64,000 nt of DNA, taken from contig NC_088316.1 in NCBI RefSeq assembly GCF_910592395.1, positions 6,942,001 to 7,006,000 of the forward strand. Reading direction: 5' to 3'. A model generated the notes under the pieces. That model was not told where the DNA came from and ran no database searches. It was given only the letters and a program-made list of their open reading frames with translations. Source of the stretch: Lineus longissimus (lineage: Eukaryota > Nemertea > Pilidiophora > Heteronemertea > Lineidae). Below, piece after piece: positions 20,701-30,619 of this stretch (position 1 is its first letter; every line of letters starts with the position of its first letter). The position numbers and the translations under genes are program-made.

Positions 20701-21191
20701 CTCAACATATGGATATCTCCTTGGTGGAAATGACCTCTGACAGGTTCAATTGGTCCAGGGTTTGATTCTACATCACCTGATACTTTCAGATGGTTTGATT
20801 CGTAGAAAATATGTAAGAGCAACAGTTCGAAGGTGGAACATGATGTGTAATAATCCCATGTTGTTTGTAGTGAAGTGTAATATGCCATTTCTCTTAACAT
20901 ATCAAATGCCGATTCATCATGTGTAATCTCATCAAACCATATATTGTAGGCATGTATCTCATCCTCATAGTTTTCAAAATCAGTATTCCTATTTTTTATT
21001 AGTGTCTTTGAACATCCACAAACATCAACTGGTTTTGTTTGGCTTTTTTCCCTAGCTCTTGTTATGTAACAGCCAATAGCTGAACGATATTGTTCCAATG
21101 ATACCATAATTGTTCCACTTGTTTGGACACTAGAAGTTGAACCAATATTTTTGGAAACAAAATACACTGAAAATGTATCAGTGCTATTCAC
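20661..21191 (-). CDS. N-terminal leader protein ending in a 2A ribosome-skipping motif
   Basis: Open frame from a TAG just beyond 21191 to the TGA at 20661. The first ATG is at 21107 (MVSLEQYRSAIGCY). An acceptor-like CATTTTCAG lies about 60 bases before it, so upstream coding exons are possible. The leader is about 119 residues with Cys pairs (VCGCSK) and no family I recognise. It is followed by LKVSGDVESNPGP at 20751-20789. The frame then runs through GHFHQGDIH, which looks like the start of the protease domain, and leaves it at the frame break. The overlap with the protease frame is TGATG-like, around 20661-20664. 2A action would release the leader with a C-terminal tail and start the protease with Pro. 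Confidence 0.7.
   Translation of the reverse strand: MNSTDTFSVYFVSKNIGSTSSVQTSGTIMVSLEQYRSAIGCYITRAREKSQTKPVDVCGCSKTLIKNRNTDFENYEDEIHAYNIWFDEITHDESAFDMLREMAYYTSLQTTWDYYTSCSTFELLLLHIFYESNHLKVSGDVESNPGPIEPVRGHFHQGDIHMLRLIQLENSVLQTA
20751..20780 (-). other. 2A-like motif SGDVESNPGP
   Basis: Exact match to the D-[VI]-E-x-N-P-G-P consensus, preceded by a hydrophobic stretch (FELLLLHIFYESNHLKV), as 2A peptides usually are. Ribosomes skip the Gly-Pro bond at the end of this motif. Such motifs are known in picornaviruses, trypanosome L1Tc and some animal LINEs. Confidence 0.88.
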
Positions 21192-21310
21192 TTTATAGTA
21201 GTGCTATTGAATGCTTTCTAGTCACTCTGGATGCTGAAGTAAAGATGTAATAGTCCTTATGATTTGTGTTGCTATTGATTGCTTTGCTATGTTGTTGATT
21301 GCTTTGCTAT

Positions 21311-21665
21311 ACTATTGTAGGTTTGGTATGCTATTGTAGGTTTGGTATGCTATTGTAGGTTTGGTATGCTATTGTAGGTTTGGTATGCTATTGTAGGTTT
21401 GGTATGCTATAATAAGTTTGGTATGCTATGACATTAGATCATTTATGCTGTTCTATGCTTTCACTGCTGTATGCTTATGCTGTTGTATGCTTATGCTGTT
21501 GTATGCTTATGCTGTTGTATATGCTTATGCTGTTGAATGCTTATGATGTTGTATGCTTATGCCGTTGTATGCTTATGCTGTTGTATGCTTAGGCTATTGT
21601 ATGCTGATGCTGTTATAGGCTAATGCTGTTGTATGCTGATGCTGTTGTACGCTTTTGCTGTCGTA
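21311..21665. repeat. Two adjacent minisatellites
   Basis: About six copies of a 19-bp unit CTATTGTAGGTTTGGTATG (21311-21430) are followed by about fourteen looser copies of a 15-bp unit GCTGTTGTATGCTTAT-like (21450-21665). The two units share the TATGCT word, so one may have evolved from the other. Confidence 0.9.
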
Positions 21666-21699
21666 CGCTAACAGGCGTGAAACTTAATATCTTGCTATG

Positions 21700-21815
21700 G
21701 GTTCCCGTACTGGGAACCTGGACTGTACAATTCGTGCAGAATTGTACACAGACTCAAGCTGGGAACACTTGAGTCAACACCAGCAACGCGACGCACAGTT
21801 CTCAGCACCTGAGAA
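21700..21815. other. Four consecutive perfect stem-loops
   Basis: Stem 1 is GGTTCCC/GGGAACC (21700-21718, loop 5). Stem 2 is TGTACAATTC/GAATTGTACA (21724-21748, loop 5). Stem 3 is GACTCAAG/CTTGAGTC (21751-21775, loop 9). Stem 4 is TTCTCAG/CTGAGAA (21799-21815, loop 3). All stems are mismatch-free. No RNA family is recognised. Confidence 0.8.
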
Positions 21816-24112
21816 GGCCAATTTCTGTGGCAATAACTGATAGTGGTGTAGATATTTTCATGTATGACAGCAACCTGTAACGGGAAAAGAATACAGCACA
21901 GTCATACTAACTTTCTAAAAGAAGTTACTCTATTGGCAAACAAGATACTGTATGTCCGCGAATTCTCACCTCGTATTATGAAGATATAGGATAGGAAAGA
22001 AAAATTGAATCATTAATGTAAATGCCAGGATCAGAAGGCAATTTTGCTAGACCTTGATTTCCATATATAGCATGCAGAACACAATAGCATGACATGGCCA
22101 TGCATTGGGTGGAGGCATAAATGTACCTAGGCTACATACCGTAGATGCTTTTCTTTACAATTCACAGGCATTTCTTGGAATATCAAAATATCTCAGTTGC
22201 GCATCTCAGCAAGACAGGATAGCATAATCCCCATCTCCAGCAGAGAGTATTTCACAATAGACAAGTTTAGAATGTGTGCTCATTAGCAGTGATTAAGACA
22301 GGAAAGCTAGAAAAAATGTATAGGGAATAATGCGTAGGAGAGTTTGGAATTCAGTCACTTTTGCCAAAGTGAGGCGAGTTCAATCATTCGACTCTCTTCC
22401 ACTATTCTGCTACAGAGAGTTCCATTTCAGTGTCACTTGATTGATGAACTGGTGTCCTTTACCAAAAAACAACTGCATTCTGAACATTCCCATGCACCCC
22501 TGTACATTTTCATGTGTACATTTTTAGTTCCCATCTTAGACCTCTGCTAACAAGCACACTTTCGAAACTTAGCTATGCACAATGTGCAATGCATGATACA
22601 TCTCACCGACCATTCTCGACTCAATAAACATCAACACAGCACATGGCTTATATATTCATAGCCATCCTATCAGAAATGGGCTTCAGGGGGTACTTCATCT
22701 GATTGGATATTCAAAATGATAAGCGAGTTCGTCAATACAAATGCGCATGCTCAGATCCCGAGGAACAGTGAATGTAAACGTTAGTATGTGTAACACATGC
22801 AAATTCAAAGGCATCTTGTGGCGGTCCTTACCATTATCAAGAAGAAAGAAAGCCTTTGATATTGATTGAATTTAACATGGATTTGATGCAGCGTCTGGTA
22901 GGCCAAAAAAACAAAGAACAAGTGGCCGAAGGGCCTGGCGCTCAGCTGGATGACCTAATAACATAGGACTGAGGGTGTAAAGTAGTAAATATCGGCTTTA
23001 TACTACTGTTTGAAGGTCAAGAGAACACGTTATACCACTAAAATTTCCAATGCAGAGCTGCCAGCTGGATGAAATATGATTGAACTAATCAGCCATGGTA
23101 TGTAAATATTACAGGAGGCAACGGAAGATATCCCTAGTTCAGTATGTTGTATCGGTAGCTTTACAGAAAAGAAGTGTCAGAGAGGATGAGACTTCTCCAT
23201 GGGCAACTGTGGTATGTCCAGGCTGGGTTGTACAGCACAAGGATACAAAATGCTGTCTGTAATTGAGAGGTATCCTGATTTAAGAGAGGTCAAAATAAAT
23301 AGAAATGACCAGTTTGGGACTAATACCACTGTCTTTTTTTTTCAATAAGGTAGAGATTACAGGAGTCAACGAAATTAATTTTATTGAGAGAAATTGACCT
23401 GTCCTGCAGGTGATTGGAATTTACAATACAAAGGGTCGTTTTTCATGACATTGTGCACTATTGCGTATCCCTAGTGAGTCGATCAGGAACCAATCTATCC
23501 TTGGCGCAGACAGGTTCATATTGGCTATATCTTGAATAGATTGAAATGCGATGAAAATCTAATGCAACAAAGGTGCAATATCGAAGAGACAAATTAATCA
23601 AACCAATTGTCCACAGACTCGGACCCCTGAAATGGCGTGATGTATGCGTGCATATAAAAGTATATCAATTGGTCCGATAGAGTTGATGAGGCAATGTCGA
23701 TATGCCTTGTTCCTTAGTCAGCAATATGCCCCTTTTTATACGGAGAAGAAGGAGAACCCAGATAGGCCTTCACATGTCGGCTTCCAAATGGCTCGAACCA
23801 ACTGTACTATCACTACTATAAATTTAAAATGCGTGCTCCTCCTACATGTAGCAATGTCTCGGCCAAAAAGGCACTTAGTCGACAGGCAAGCTAGAAGTTC
23901 AGCACCGTGAGCAGCTCCTTGGTAAGGCCATGTCAGGTTCCGCGCGCCTCTTCAGATACTTCAAGTATTGAAAGCTGTGGTGAGCACATAAAAAGACCAT
24001 GTCTATGGTCACCTTGATTTGAAAATCCCTTCATAATCAAGGGCTACCTCTGTAAGGAGAATTGACAGTTTTTTTATGGGAGTAACATTATGGTGTTGCT
24101 TAAAACGTCTAC
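21816..24112. other. No gene recognised
   Basis: About 2.3 kb without coding or transposon-protein signal. The only identifiable item is an inverted Helentron-type 3' end motif at 22917-22948 (GCCGAAGGGCC hairpin variant, CTGGCGCTCAGCTG), whose body would extend to the right. Confidence 0.5.
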
Positions 24113-25978
24113 TTTTTAACTCAGCTGACAAAGTCAGCGGAGCTAGTCAAATAGCTATTTGATTGGCGTCGGTCCTTCCATCCATCCTTCCATCTAGCCA
24201 TCTAGACAAAGTTGGGCATTTTGTAATCATACAACCGAGGCACTTTAAATCTAGTCTTGCTTAGAAACACCGCAGAAAATGTTGCTTACGGAAAAAAGTT
24301 TGGGCGATTCCACTCAAATTCAGCTCCCCAGGGGCCAAAATGCGTAAATGAACAAACAATTTTTTGACGCTCTATTCCAGCAGATAAAAGCTTGAAATAA
24401 AGTTGAAAGGGTCTTCATGATACAGAAGTTTTGATATAAAATAGATTAGTATCGATTTATATCACCAGTTGGCGGTAGTGAGCAGAACTGTTGTTTGACC
24501 CCGAATGATTTCGCTTTAAATTTCCCGCCGCGAACTGAAATGAAAACCTCGAACCAGGGAATACCGGACTGCTGGTATTGCCAGTGCATCCACTGTATGA
24601 ACGGCTCGTCTGGGGTAAATTGACGAGGCGGCTCAAACCTCCACTGCACGGTCGAGGTTACCTGGAGTACTATCATTAAAAAAATGGTGGTGACCTTTTT
24701 ATTTCTACCGGAGCGATGATTTTGTAAGTGACAAATTTTCTTATTTAAGCCTTTGCGGAAATGTATTTTGGTACGAAACTTCACACGTTTATAGAAAAGA
24801 TCAACGAGAATGTGTTCAAATGCCCTCATAACGATGAGTTCAACGGAATTTGGTCAAAACAACCTTCGAATGGAGTCAACTTTCTTTGCGAAATTGAAGC
24901 GACGACCTCGTTATTTATCGTAATTGATGCAGATCTGAGTCCAGTTGATGGGTGATGTTCTGATTTGTGTTCAAACTATTGGAAACTTCGAAAATTAGTT
25001 CTATTAGTTCTACTATTCTGCAGGAGTATATTATAGCCATTGATGTGGACAGCTAAAAGTACGAAAACTTTGTTTATTTATCAAACTGTATCGAGTGTTA
25101 TCGAATCGAATGGATGTGTCAATCGTCGGGGCGGATTGATATGTGGTTGTGCGTCCAAGGCGATTAGGTCATTCAGTTAGTTTGAGAAAGATCATGATCA
25201 TGAAGATGCGTGTTGTGTTATCATAACCGGAAAATAATTTGAAGTTATTAGTGGTGTTGTCATTGCCATTTTTTGCATGGAATGATAGTTCGAGAGCTCT
25301 CATCGACGTATCCAGCATTGACGGAAAGTAGGTCCAGATTTGGCAACACGCCAGCTGTCTCGCATGTTCCTCCTGGTGTCACCAGGTGCTACAGCCAACA
25401 CTGTACAATCACTTTCCATCTTGACGTCTTGTAATAATCTTTGCCAAATCAGTGATTCTTATATAATTTACTCCATGATTGCAATCAGCCTTTGTTAAAT
25501 TCCAATCACCTGCAGGTCAGGTCAATCTTTTACCAATAAATTTAATTTTCTTAAGCGCCTCTTTATCTTACTTCTTCACATACAGGGCATCCCAAACACT
25601 TTGCTAAATCCACTAACCCCCCATTTCAAGTTGGTATTGCACCAGACCCAAGCTCAACGGTACACTGATCATGTAAGTGTCCAAATCCCTTTTCAGGACA
25701 TACTAGTATGAGGACATCAATTTTGATACTAGAAGGAAAACCAATCCTGTCCGTGTGTCACTGTGACATAGATCCTGGCTCTATTGGAAATGTCGCACTC
25801 GCACTGCATTACTTCATGTGATGTCACTTACATCTTTCACAGTTGACAAATTGAAGCATCCATGGTTATTGTAACTATATAGTCATTGCTAAATCTATCT
25901 AAAAGTATCAGTAAAACTGCTAAACTATGAATTGTATCTGCTTACTCAGCTGAGCGCCAGGCCCTTGGGCCTCTTGTT
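24113..25978 (+). mobile_element. Helentron-type non-autonomous element (HINE/DINE-like)
   Basis: The 5' end is TTTTTAACTCAGCTGACAAA, whose GCTGAC/GTCAGC forms a hairpin, followed by a TCCATCCTTCCATC microsatellite. The 3' end has CTCAGCTGAGCGCC, hairpin GGCCCTTGGGCC and TCTTGTT. The 5' and 3' ends share CTCAGCTGA. The layout (short shared termini, 5' tetranucleotide array, 3' hairpin) matches known Helentron-associated short elements. No protein is encoded; frames at 24446-24955 look non-coding. The element at 51050-53820 has the same ends and a similar CCAGTTGGCG word internally. Confidence 0.65.
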
Positions 25979-26192
25979 ACTCATGTAAGAATCATAGTAC
26001 TAATAATAACTTCAACTTATTTTCCGGTTATGATGACACAACACGCATCTTCATGATCATGATCTTTCTCAAACTAACTGAATAACCTAATCGCCTTGGA
26101 GGCACAACCACATATCAATCCGCCCCGACGATCGACACATCCATTCGATTCGATAACACTCGATAAAGTTTGATAAATAAACAAAGTTTATA
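25067..26192. repeat. Long inverted repeat, arms about 190 bp, loop about 740 bp
   Basis: Arm 1 (25067-25255) and arm 2 (25996-26192) are reverse complements with only scattered differences, for example TCAATCGTCGGGGCGG against CCGCCCCGACGATCGA. Arm 1 lies inside the Helentron-type element. Arm 2 starts about 18 bases beyond its 3' end. Confidence 0.85.
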
Positions 26193-27859
26193 TATAATAA
26201 TGCCAAAATTAGAGGTTTATATATAAAGTACCGGTACCCTTACCCAAAAAAGAACATACGTGAAAAATATTTTTCAAGTGCATGAACAATATTTTTCGCA
26301 TAGGCCTATGCAAATCTGATGGCGCAATACTACCGTGGATGGCCTTATATAGATATACAGAAAAAGTTATGTATCATTAATTTGGTACATAGTGTAAAGT
26401 AGCGCTTTCATTTCACTATCCGTGCGTAACAAAATAATTTTGTGGACTTATTTCATATTTGTTTGTATCAAAGAAGTTTCAAATTTATAAGCAATGTTCT
26501 GCTTATAACATTACTTTTGAGCTGTTTGAATTCGGCCTGAAGTCATCAATTTGACAGCAATAAATATAAATAATTCTATTACTGGTAGCAAAAAAATGGA
26601 CATTATGTAGACTATAATTATTTGACCTACAAATGTAAATTTTATATTCTATAGTCAGGCATACATGAAATTCTATGTCACATATAATATATAATGAGCC
26701 ATATGACTGATGATGACCTTGAAAGTAGGTCAAATAAGAACCTAGTAACAAGAAAATAACCTTCTATGACTTCTTATTTTGACTTTTCAACTCTGTTACC
26801 AAATTACTCAACTCCATTACCAAAGGAATAAAACCTGACAACTGAGGTATTTCTGTTAAATAGTTTCAGAGTTATTTGCTTCGATTTTAACTACAATATA
26901 GAAGTAAACCACAAAAAACATTTCCTGCTAGGTTTTGTTCAACCTTTTACCCAGAAATTCAACTCCGTTACCATTCCACTCAACTCCATAACCAATATTG
27001 GTTATGAAGTTGAGGTTATGGAGTTGAGTATTTTTCAGAAAAGTGGAATTTTCCATGCACATGTGCAGTAATCTTTGATGCTTCCTACCATACCTTGGAG
27101 GGTTCTGCACAAGTATTATTAAAAGCAAGATTAAAAATATGTTCTACCGTTACCATGGATTTTAATGAAGGTAACGGAGTGGAGTTTAAAAAGCATACTC
27201 ACCATAGGATGCCCAAAATTTGAGAAATACTGGAAAAATCACAGGGCCATTTGGAAAAAAGTCAGGATGGCTGCTATGGGGGTCACACAAAGTTGTTTTT
27301 TTCATGGGCCTAGTACTTTGATTTCAGCTTCTTCCCCCAGGGGGAGTCTGTGTAGTGATGGTTATGGAGTTGAGTGCTTTTTCCGGACACTCCAATTTTC
27401 AGGAATTTTTAAAGGAAAACCACCAACTTTGATTTTTTTTGCTTAGGATATCTAACTCCCAGTGTTTTTAAATGTATTTATACAGATTCCAGGCATACGA
27501 CATAGACATTTTGGGAGTATTGTGAATTTAAAGAATGTTACCCAGATTTGGGACACCTCCAAAATGGCCCAAAATCCACTTTTCAGGCCCTGAAATGACG
27601 GATAGAATAAAAGTACACCCATGATATTTTATTTCCAATTAGTAAGGAGTCATATCTATAGTTTGATAGGTAAAACACATGCTTTGAGGCATTATTTAAA
27701 AAGTAAGGCACCCGGACACTGAATTTCACCAGTAGTGCCCGTATTGAGAAAAATACCCATGTACAACCTCAGGTAGTCATGGCAGTGCTTACAATGGTGT
27801 CAATGTCCTCCAGCCTCAGACTCCCATCAACACCCTACTGCCCATAAAAAGTATTACAG
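26193..27859. other. No gene recognised; dispersed ACTCAACTCC motif
   Basis: A/T-rich, without a coding signal. The word ACTCAACTCC, followed by a TTACC or TAACC word, recurs on both strands near 26805-26824, 26949-26990, 27005-27030 and 27357-27376. The centre is a 20-bp perfect palindrome CATAACCAATATTGGTTATG (26987-27006) with matching flanks out to about 26979-27014. Confidence 0.5.
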
Positions 27860-28800
27860 TGTCCCTTGTAGTCCAACCTGGTGTGGTATATTTTGAAGCA
27901 AGGTGCATCGCATAGTGGCACCTTACGGATGCATGACTTGCATATTGGCTCTGAGTCTGCTTCCTGCAGGTATATTTACCAATCTGTCAAACCGAGCACA
28001 CTTCACATTTGGGTCTGTTCTTCTCTGAGGTTTTCTCCATGAAATGGAAGTCTCTGCTAGTTAGTCTGTCATTGGCCGCTACTGAGGACTTGCACATAAC
28101 GTATGTGTTGCCTATTGAGGAAACCAAGTGGTGGAAGAAGATTTTCTTCCAGCACTTGAACGATTTGTCGTCAATGATGAAGTACGAATTCTTCTGGTCA
28201 TAGCTGTCCACACCACCCATGTATGTGTTATATTGGTCTATTGCAACTGGGTTAATGATTTCCCTATGTCATTCTGCACCTCCTTTTGCACAAATCCTGT
28301 TTACAATCATGTTCTCACCATGCCCCTGCCATTAATCATATCACCCCACTGCCATCAAGTATGAATCTCTGTGGTAATGGAAGAGAGGAGACTGTTCTTG
28401 AAAGGACCTATATATCCTGAGGATTGCCAAACCTGTTTGCCTGTACTGGCCCACATACCCCAATGTTTCTAGCGTGTGGGTCTTTGAAAAGTTTCACACT
28501 TGTGAACAGACTGTCACAGTATAGCTCCTGGCCGGCCTGCAGGTCCTGTGTCACATCCGTTAAAACTTTATACCCAAGGTTTCTAGTCGATGCCTGGTCC
28601 TCCTTTCCTAAATATAAACGCCACTGGTGAACATATGTAGATTTTGAAATGGCCCGAACCTGTCCCTTTAGACCCCACTTTATTAGTTTGCTTTTCATGT
28701 ACTGCATCATGCAGTGGTACAATGGAAAGGGAAAATGAAGGAGCGAACGCCATAGTTCCATAAAATGAACTAATATTTCAAATTCAAGAAAAACAAGCAT
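27860..28800 (-). pseudogene. piggyBac-like transposase remnant 1
   Basis: DDE transposase pieces of the piggyBac (DDE_Tnp_1_7) family. KLIKWGLKGQVRA and the second catalytic Asp block ELYCDSLFTSVKLF lie at 28408-28800, in frame to the stop after RFGNPQDI. The conserved C-terminal MGGVDSYDQ block with FKCWKKIFFHHLV is at 27987-28220. The Cys-rich end CKSCIRKVPLC...CFKIYHT is readable in another frame at about 27860-27950. The third catalytic Asp region and the whole N-terminal third are missing or scrambled. It is clearly dead. No TTAA ends were identified. Confidence 0.8.
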
Positions 28801-29674
28801 AAAGTACGCAAATTACAAACAAGGAAAAGAAATCTGATTGGTTAACTGTGATCGTATGGTTCAAAGGAGTTTATGTATAAATCAGTGTGCTATATGTATG
28901 TGTGAGTTCCAGTCACCACAGATTCTTTTCATAAGTTCCCCCTCATCATTTTCATCTGGGCGGTCTGTGATGTCCCCAAAAGCAAAGATACCTTATCTTT
29001 CTGTATTGCTGCATTGGACCACCTGGATCATTGTTTTTTATACAATATTTGAGGTTTAGTCCTTTCATATAAACACCAAATCTTACATACTTAGACAGGT
29101 TCAACCAAGTCGGTGTAATTGAGACTACAGCAATACAATTGGAAACTTATAGGGGCATTGATAGGCCACCATGCCAGTGCCAGCTGCCGACCTCTGGGGG
29201 ATGGCAGTGAACATTGTTGATGGAGTGGGGTCTTTCACTAAAACATTGACAAATAAATATTTTCTAACCTGTGTGGATTAAGGGCACAGTTCCTTCGATG
29301 TCAAGTCCTTGCTCAGAAATAGCACATCCCTGACCGCAAAGATCTGGGGCTCAGCAGCAGAATTCCAGGACAGTCGACTTTGTTCCCAAAAGCAAACTGA
29401 CTGTCTGGTGATAGATATGTTCCTATGCTCAAACTAAACCTTTTGGGTATCAGTCTAATGCAAATGCAAAGACCCTGGCCAACGTGCTTACCTATTATTA
29501 GTATAGTTAGCAGGTCTGTGAAAATCTATTGTAATTTTGGGAAAGAATACTTCCTTAAATAAACTTCAAACGTTCATGTATATGATCTAATATCAGTGGA
29601 CACCTTTTATCAAGGAGTTTTTTACAGAGAGATGACATTTGCACATTTCTCAGGAGTACTTTACAGCCATTGTC
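28801..29674. other. No gene recognised
   Basis: No domain or repeat was recognised between the piggyBac remnant and the DIRS fragment. Confidence 0.45.
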
Positions 29675-29995
29675 TCAGGATATCGCACAAATGCTAGAAT
29701 AATCAAAATCGAGTCTGGGAATAATTTCCAATTTCACCTTCACCAGGTGTATTACAAATCCCAACATCCTGAGGAGGTTGACAACCTCCCTAACATTATT
29801 ACAACAGCCCTCACATGTGTCATCTTGTATATAACCATCATCAATATGCATAGCGATTGGAATGACTTTCTTTCTGAGGGTGGCTAAAGCTTGCTTTGAC
29901 AGGTTTTTAAATGCTCTCGGACTTGGAGCCAACACTGACACCCAAAGCAAGGCTTTTCTTCGATTCCCGAAGGCAGACATCCATCGACTTTCCAA
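29675..29995 (-). pseudogene. DIRS-like reverse transcriptase fragment with HIDD in place of YIDD
   Basis: About 80 residues of reverse transcriptase palm and thumb: PSPRAFKNLSKQALATLR, the active-site block IAMHIDDGYIQDD, then LLRMLGFVIHLVKVKLEIIP. The spacing is as in DIRS elements, where the block reads YIDD. A further stretch in another frame to about 30030 may be the preceding RT block. It is too short and altered to be functional. Orientation is the same as the neighbouring piggyBac pieces. Confidence 0.6.
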
Positions 29996-30060
29996 CGCTC
30001 TTCAAGTACTGTTTATGGTAAGTTTTCCTTGTAAGGATTCATCACATATCACATCATTAT

Positions 30061-30482
30061 AACCTCTGACATCAAATTTCGGTCTGATCTGACTCTCGAC
30101 TTGGCCACCAGGAGGCCAAAACTAAAAAAGGTAAAAAGTGCAATATCTCGCTTAATAGTGACTTGTTTTCAATTTTATCTTTATGGTAGGTACTCATAGC
30201 AAGCATACATCACATATCCTACGGGTTTTTCATTTGACCTTATTTTTAAGGTCAATGATGTCAAATGGCGTAAATTGGCCGTTTGTGGGTAACTATGGCA
30301 TATTTCTCAACCGCTGAAGCTATGAACTGGAAATTTAGTACACATTACTCCCTAAATCAGACAACCTCTGACATCAAATTTCGGTCTGATCCGATTCTCG
30401 ACTTTTTTAGTCTTGGCCACCATGGGGCCAAGACTAAAAAAGGCACAAAGTGCGATATCACACTTATTAGTGACTTGTTTTA
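30061..30482. repeat. Direct repeat pair (about 110 bp) with a 16-bp perfect hairpin
   Basis: 30061-30172 and 30361-30482 both begin AACCTCTGACATCAAATTTC and end TAGTGACTTGTTTT. The second copy contains the stem TTTTTTAGTCTTGGCC / GGCCAAGACTAAAAAA (30403-30418 and 30426-30441, loop 7). The first copy has lost the left arm. Confidence 0.85.
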
Positions 30483-30619
30483 AATGATATGTAGTGACTT
30501 GTTTTCGATGATATTTTTATGGTAACGATGTCATACCGACTTTGGTTTGACTAGCATGTTTCTTAACCAGGATGAATTCCTAACCACTAAATATCTATAC
30601 GGAGAGCACAATGGCCCTT

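Larger units (their letters stand above)
13606..21191 (-). mobile_element. Helitron B with intact RepHel and a 2A-protease gene
   Basis: The 3' terminus is certain (13606-13632). The RepHel gene occupies 13697-20020 and the 2A-protease gene 20164-21191, both on the minus strand and separated by 143 bases. The 5' terminus lies at or beyond 21191; the minisatellites and stem-loops at 21311-21815 may belong to it. No second transposon end lies between the two genes, and the other Helitrons here also carry a gene 5' of RepHel, so I assign both genes to one element (inference). Confidence 0.75.

Noticed and set aside
21311-21665. CRISPR or origin-type repeat
   Set aside because: Simple minisatellite, no spacers and no associated genes.
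24446-24955. Frames of 64-127 codons in the Helentron-type element
   Set aside because: No similarity to any family. They lie in non-coding parts of a non-autonomous element, and the second copy does not keep them.
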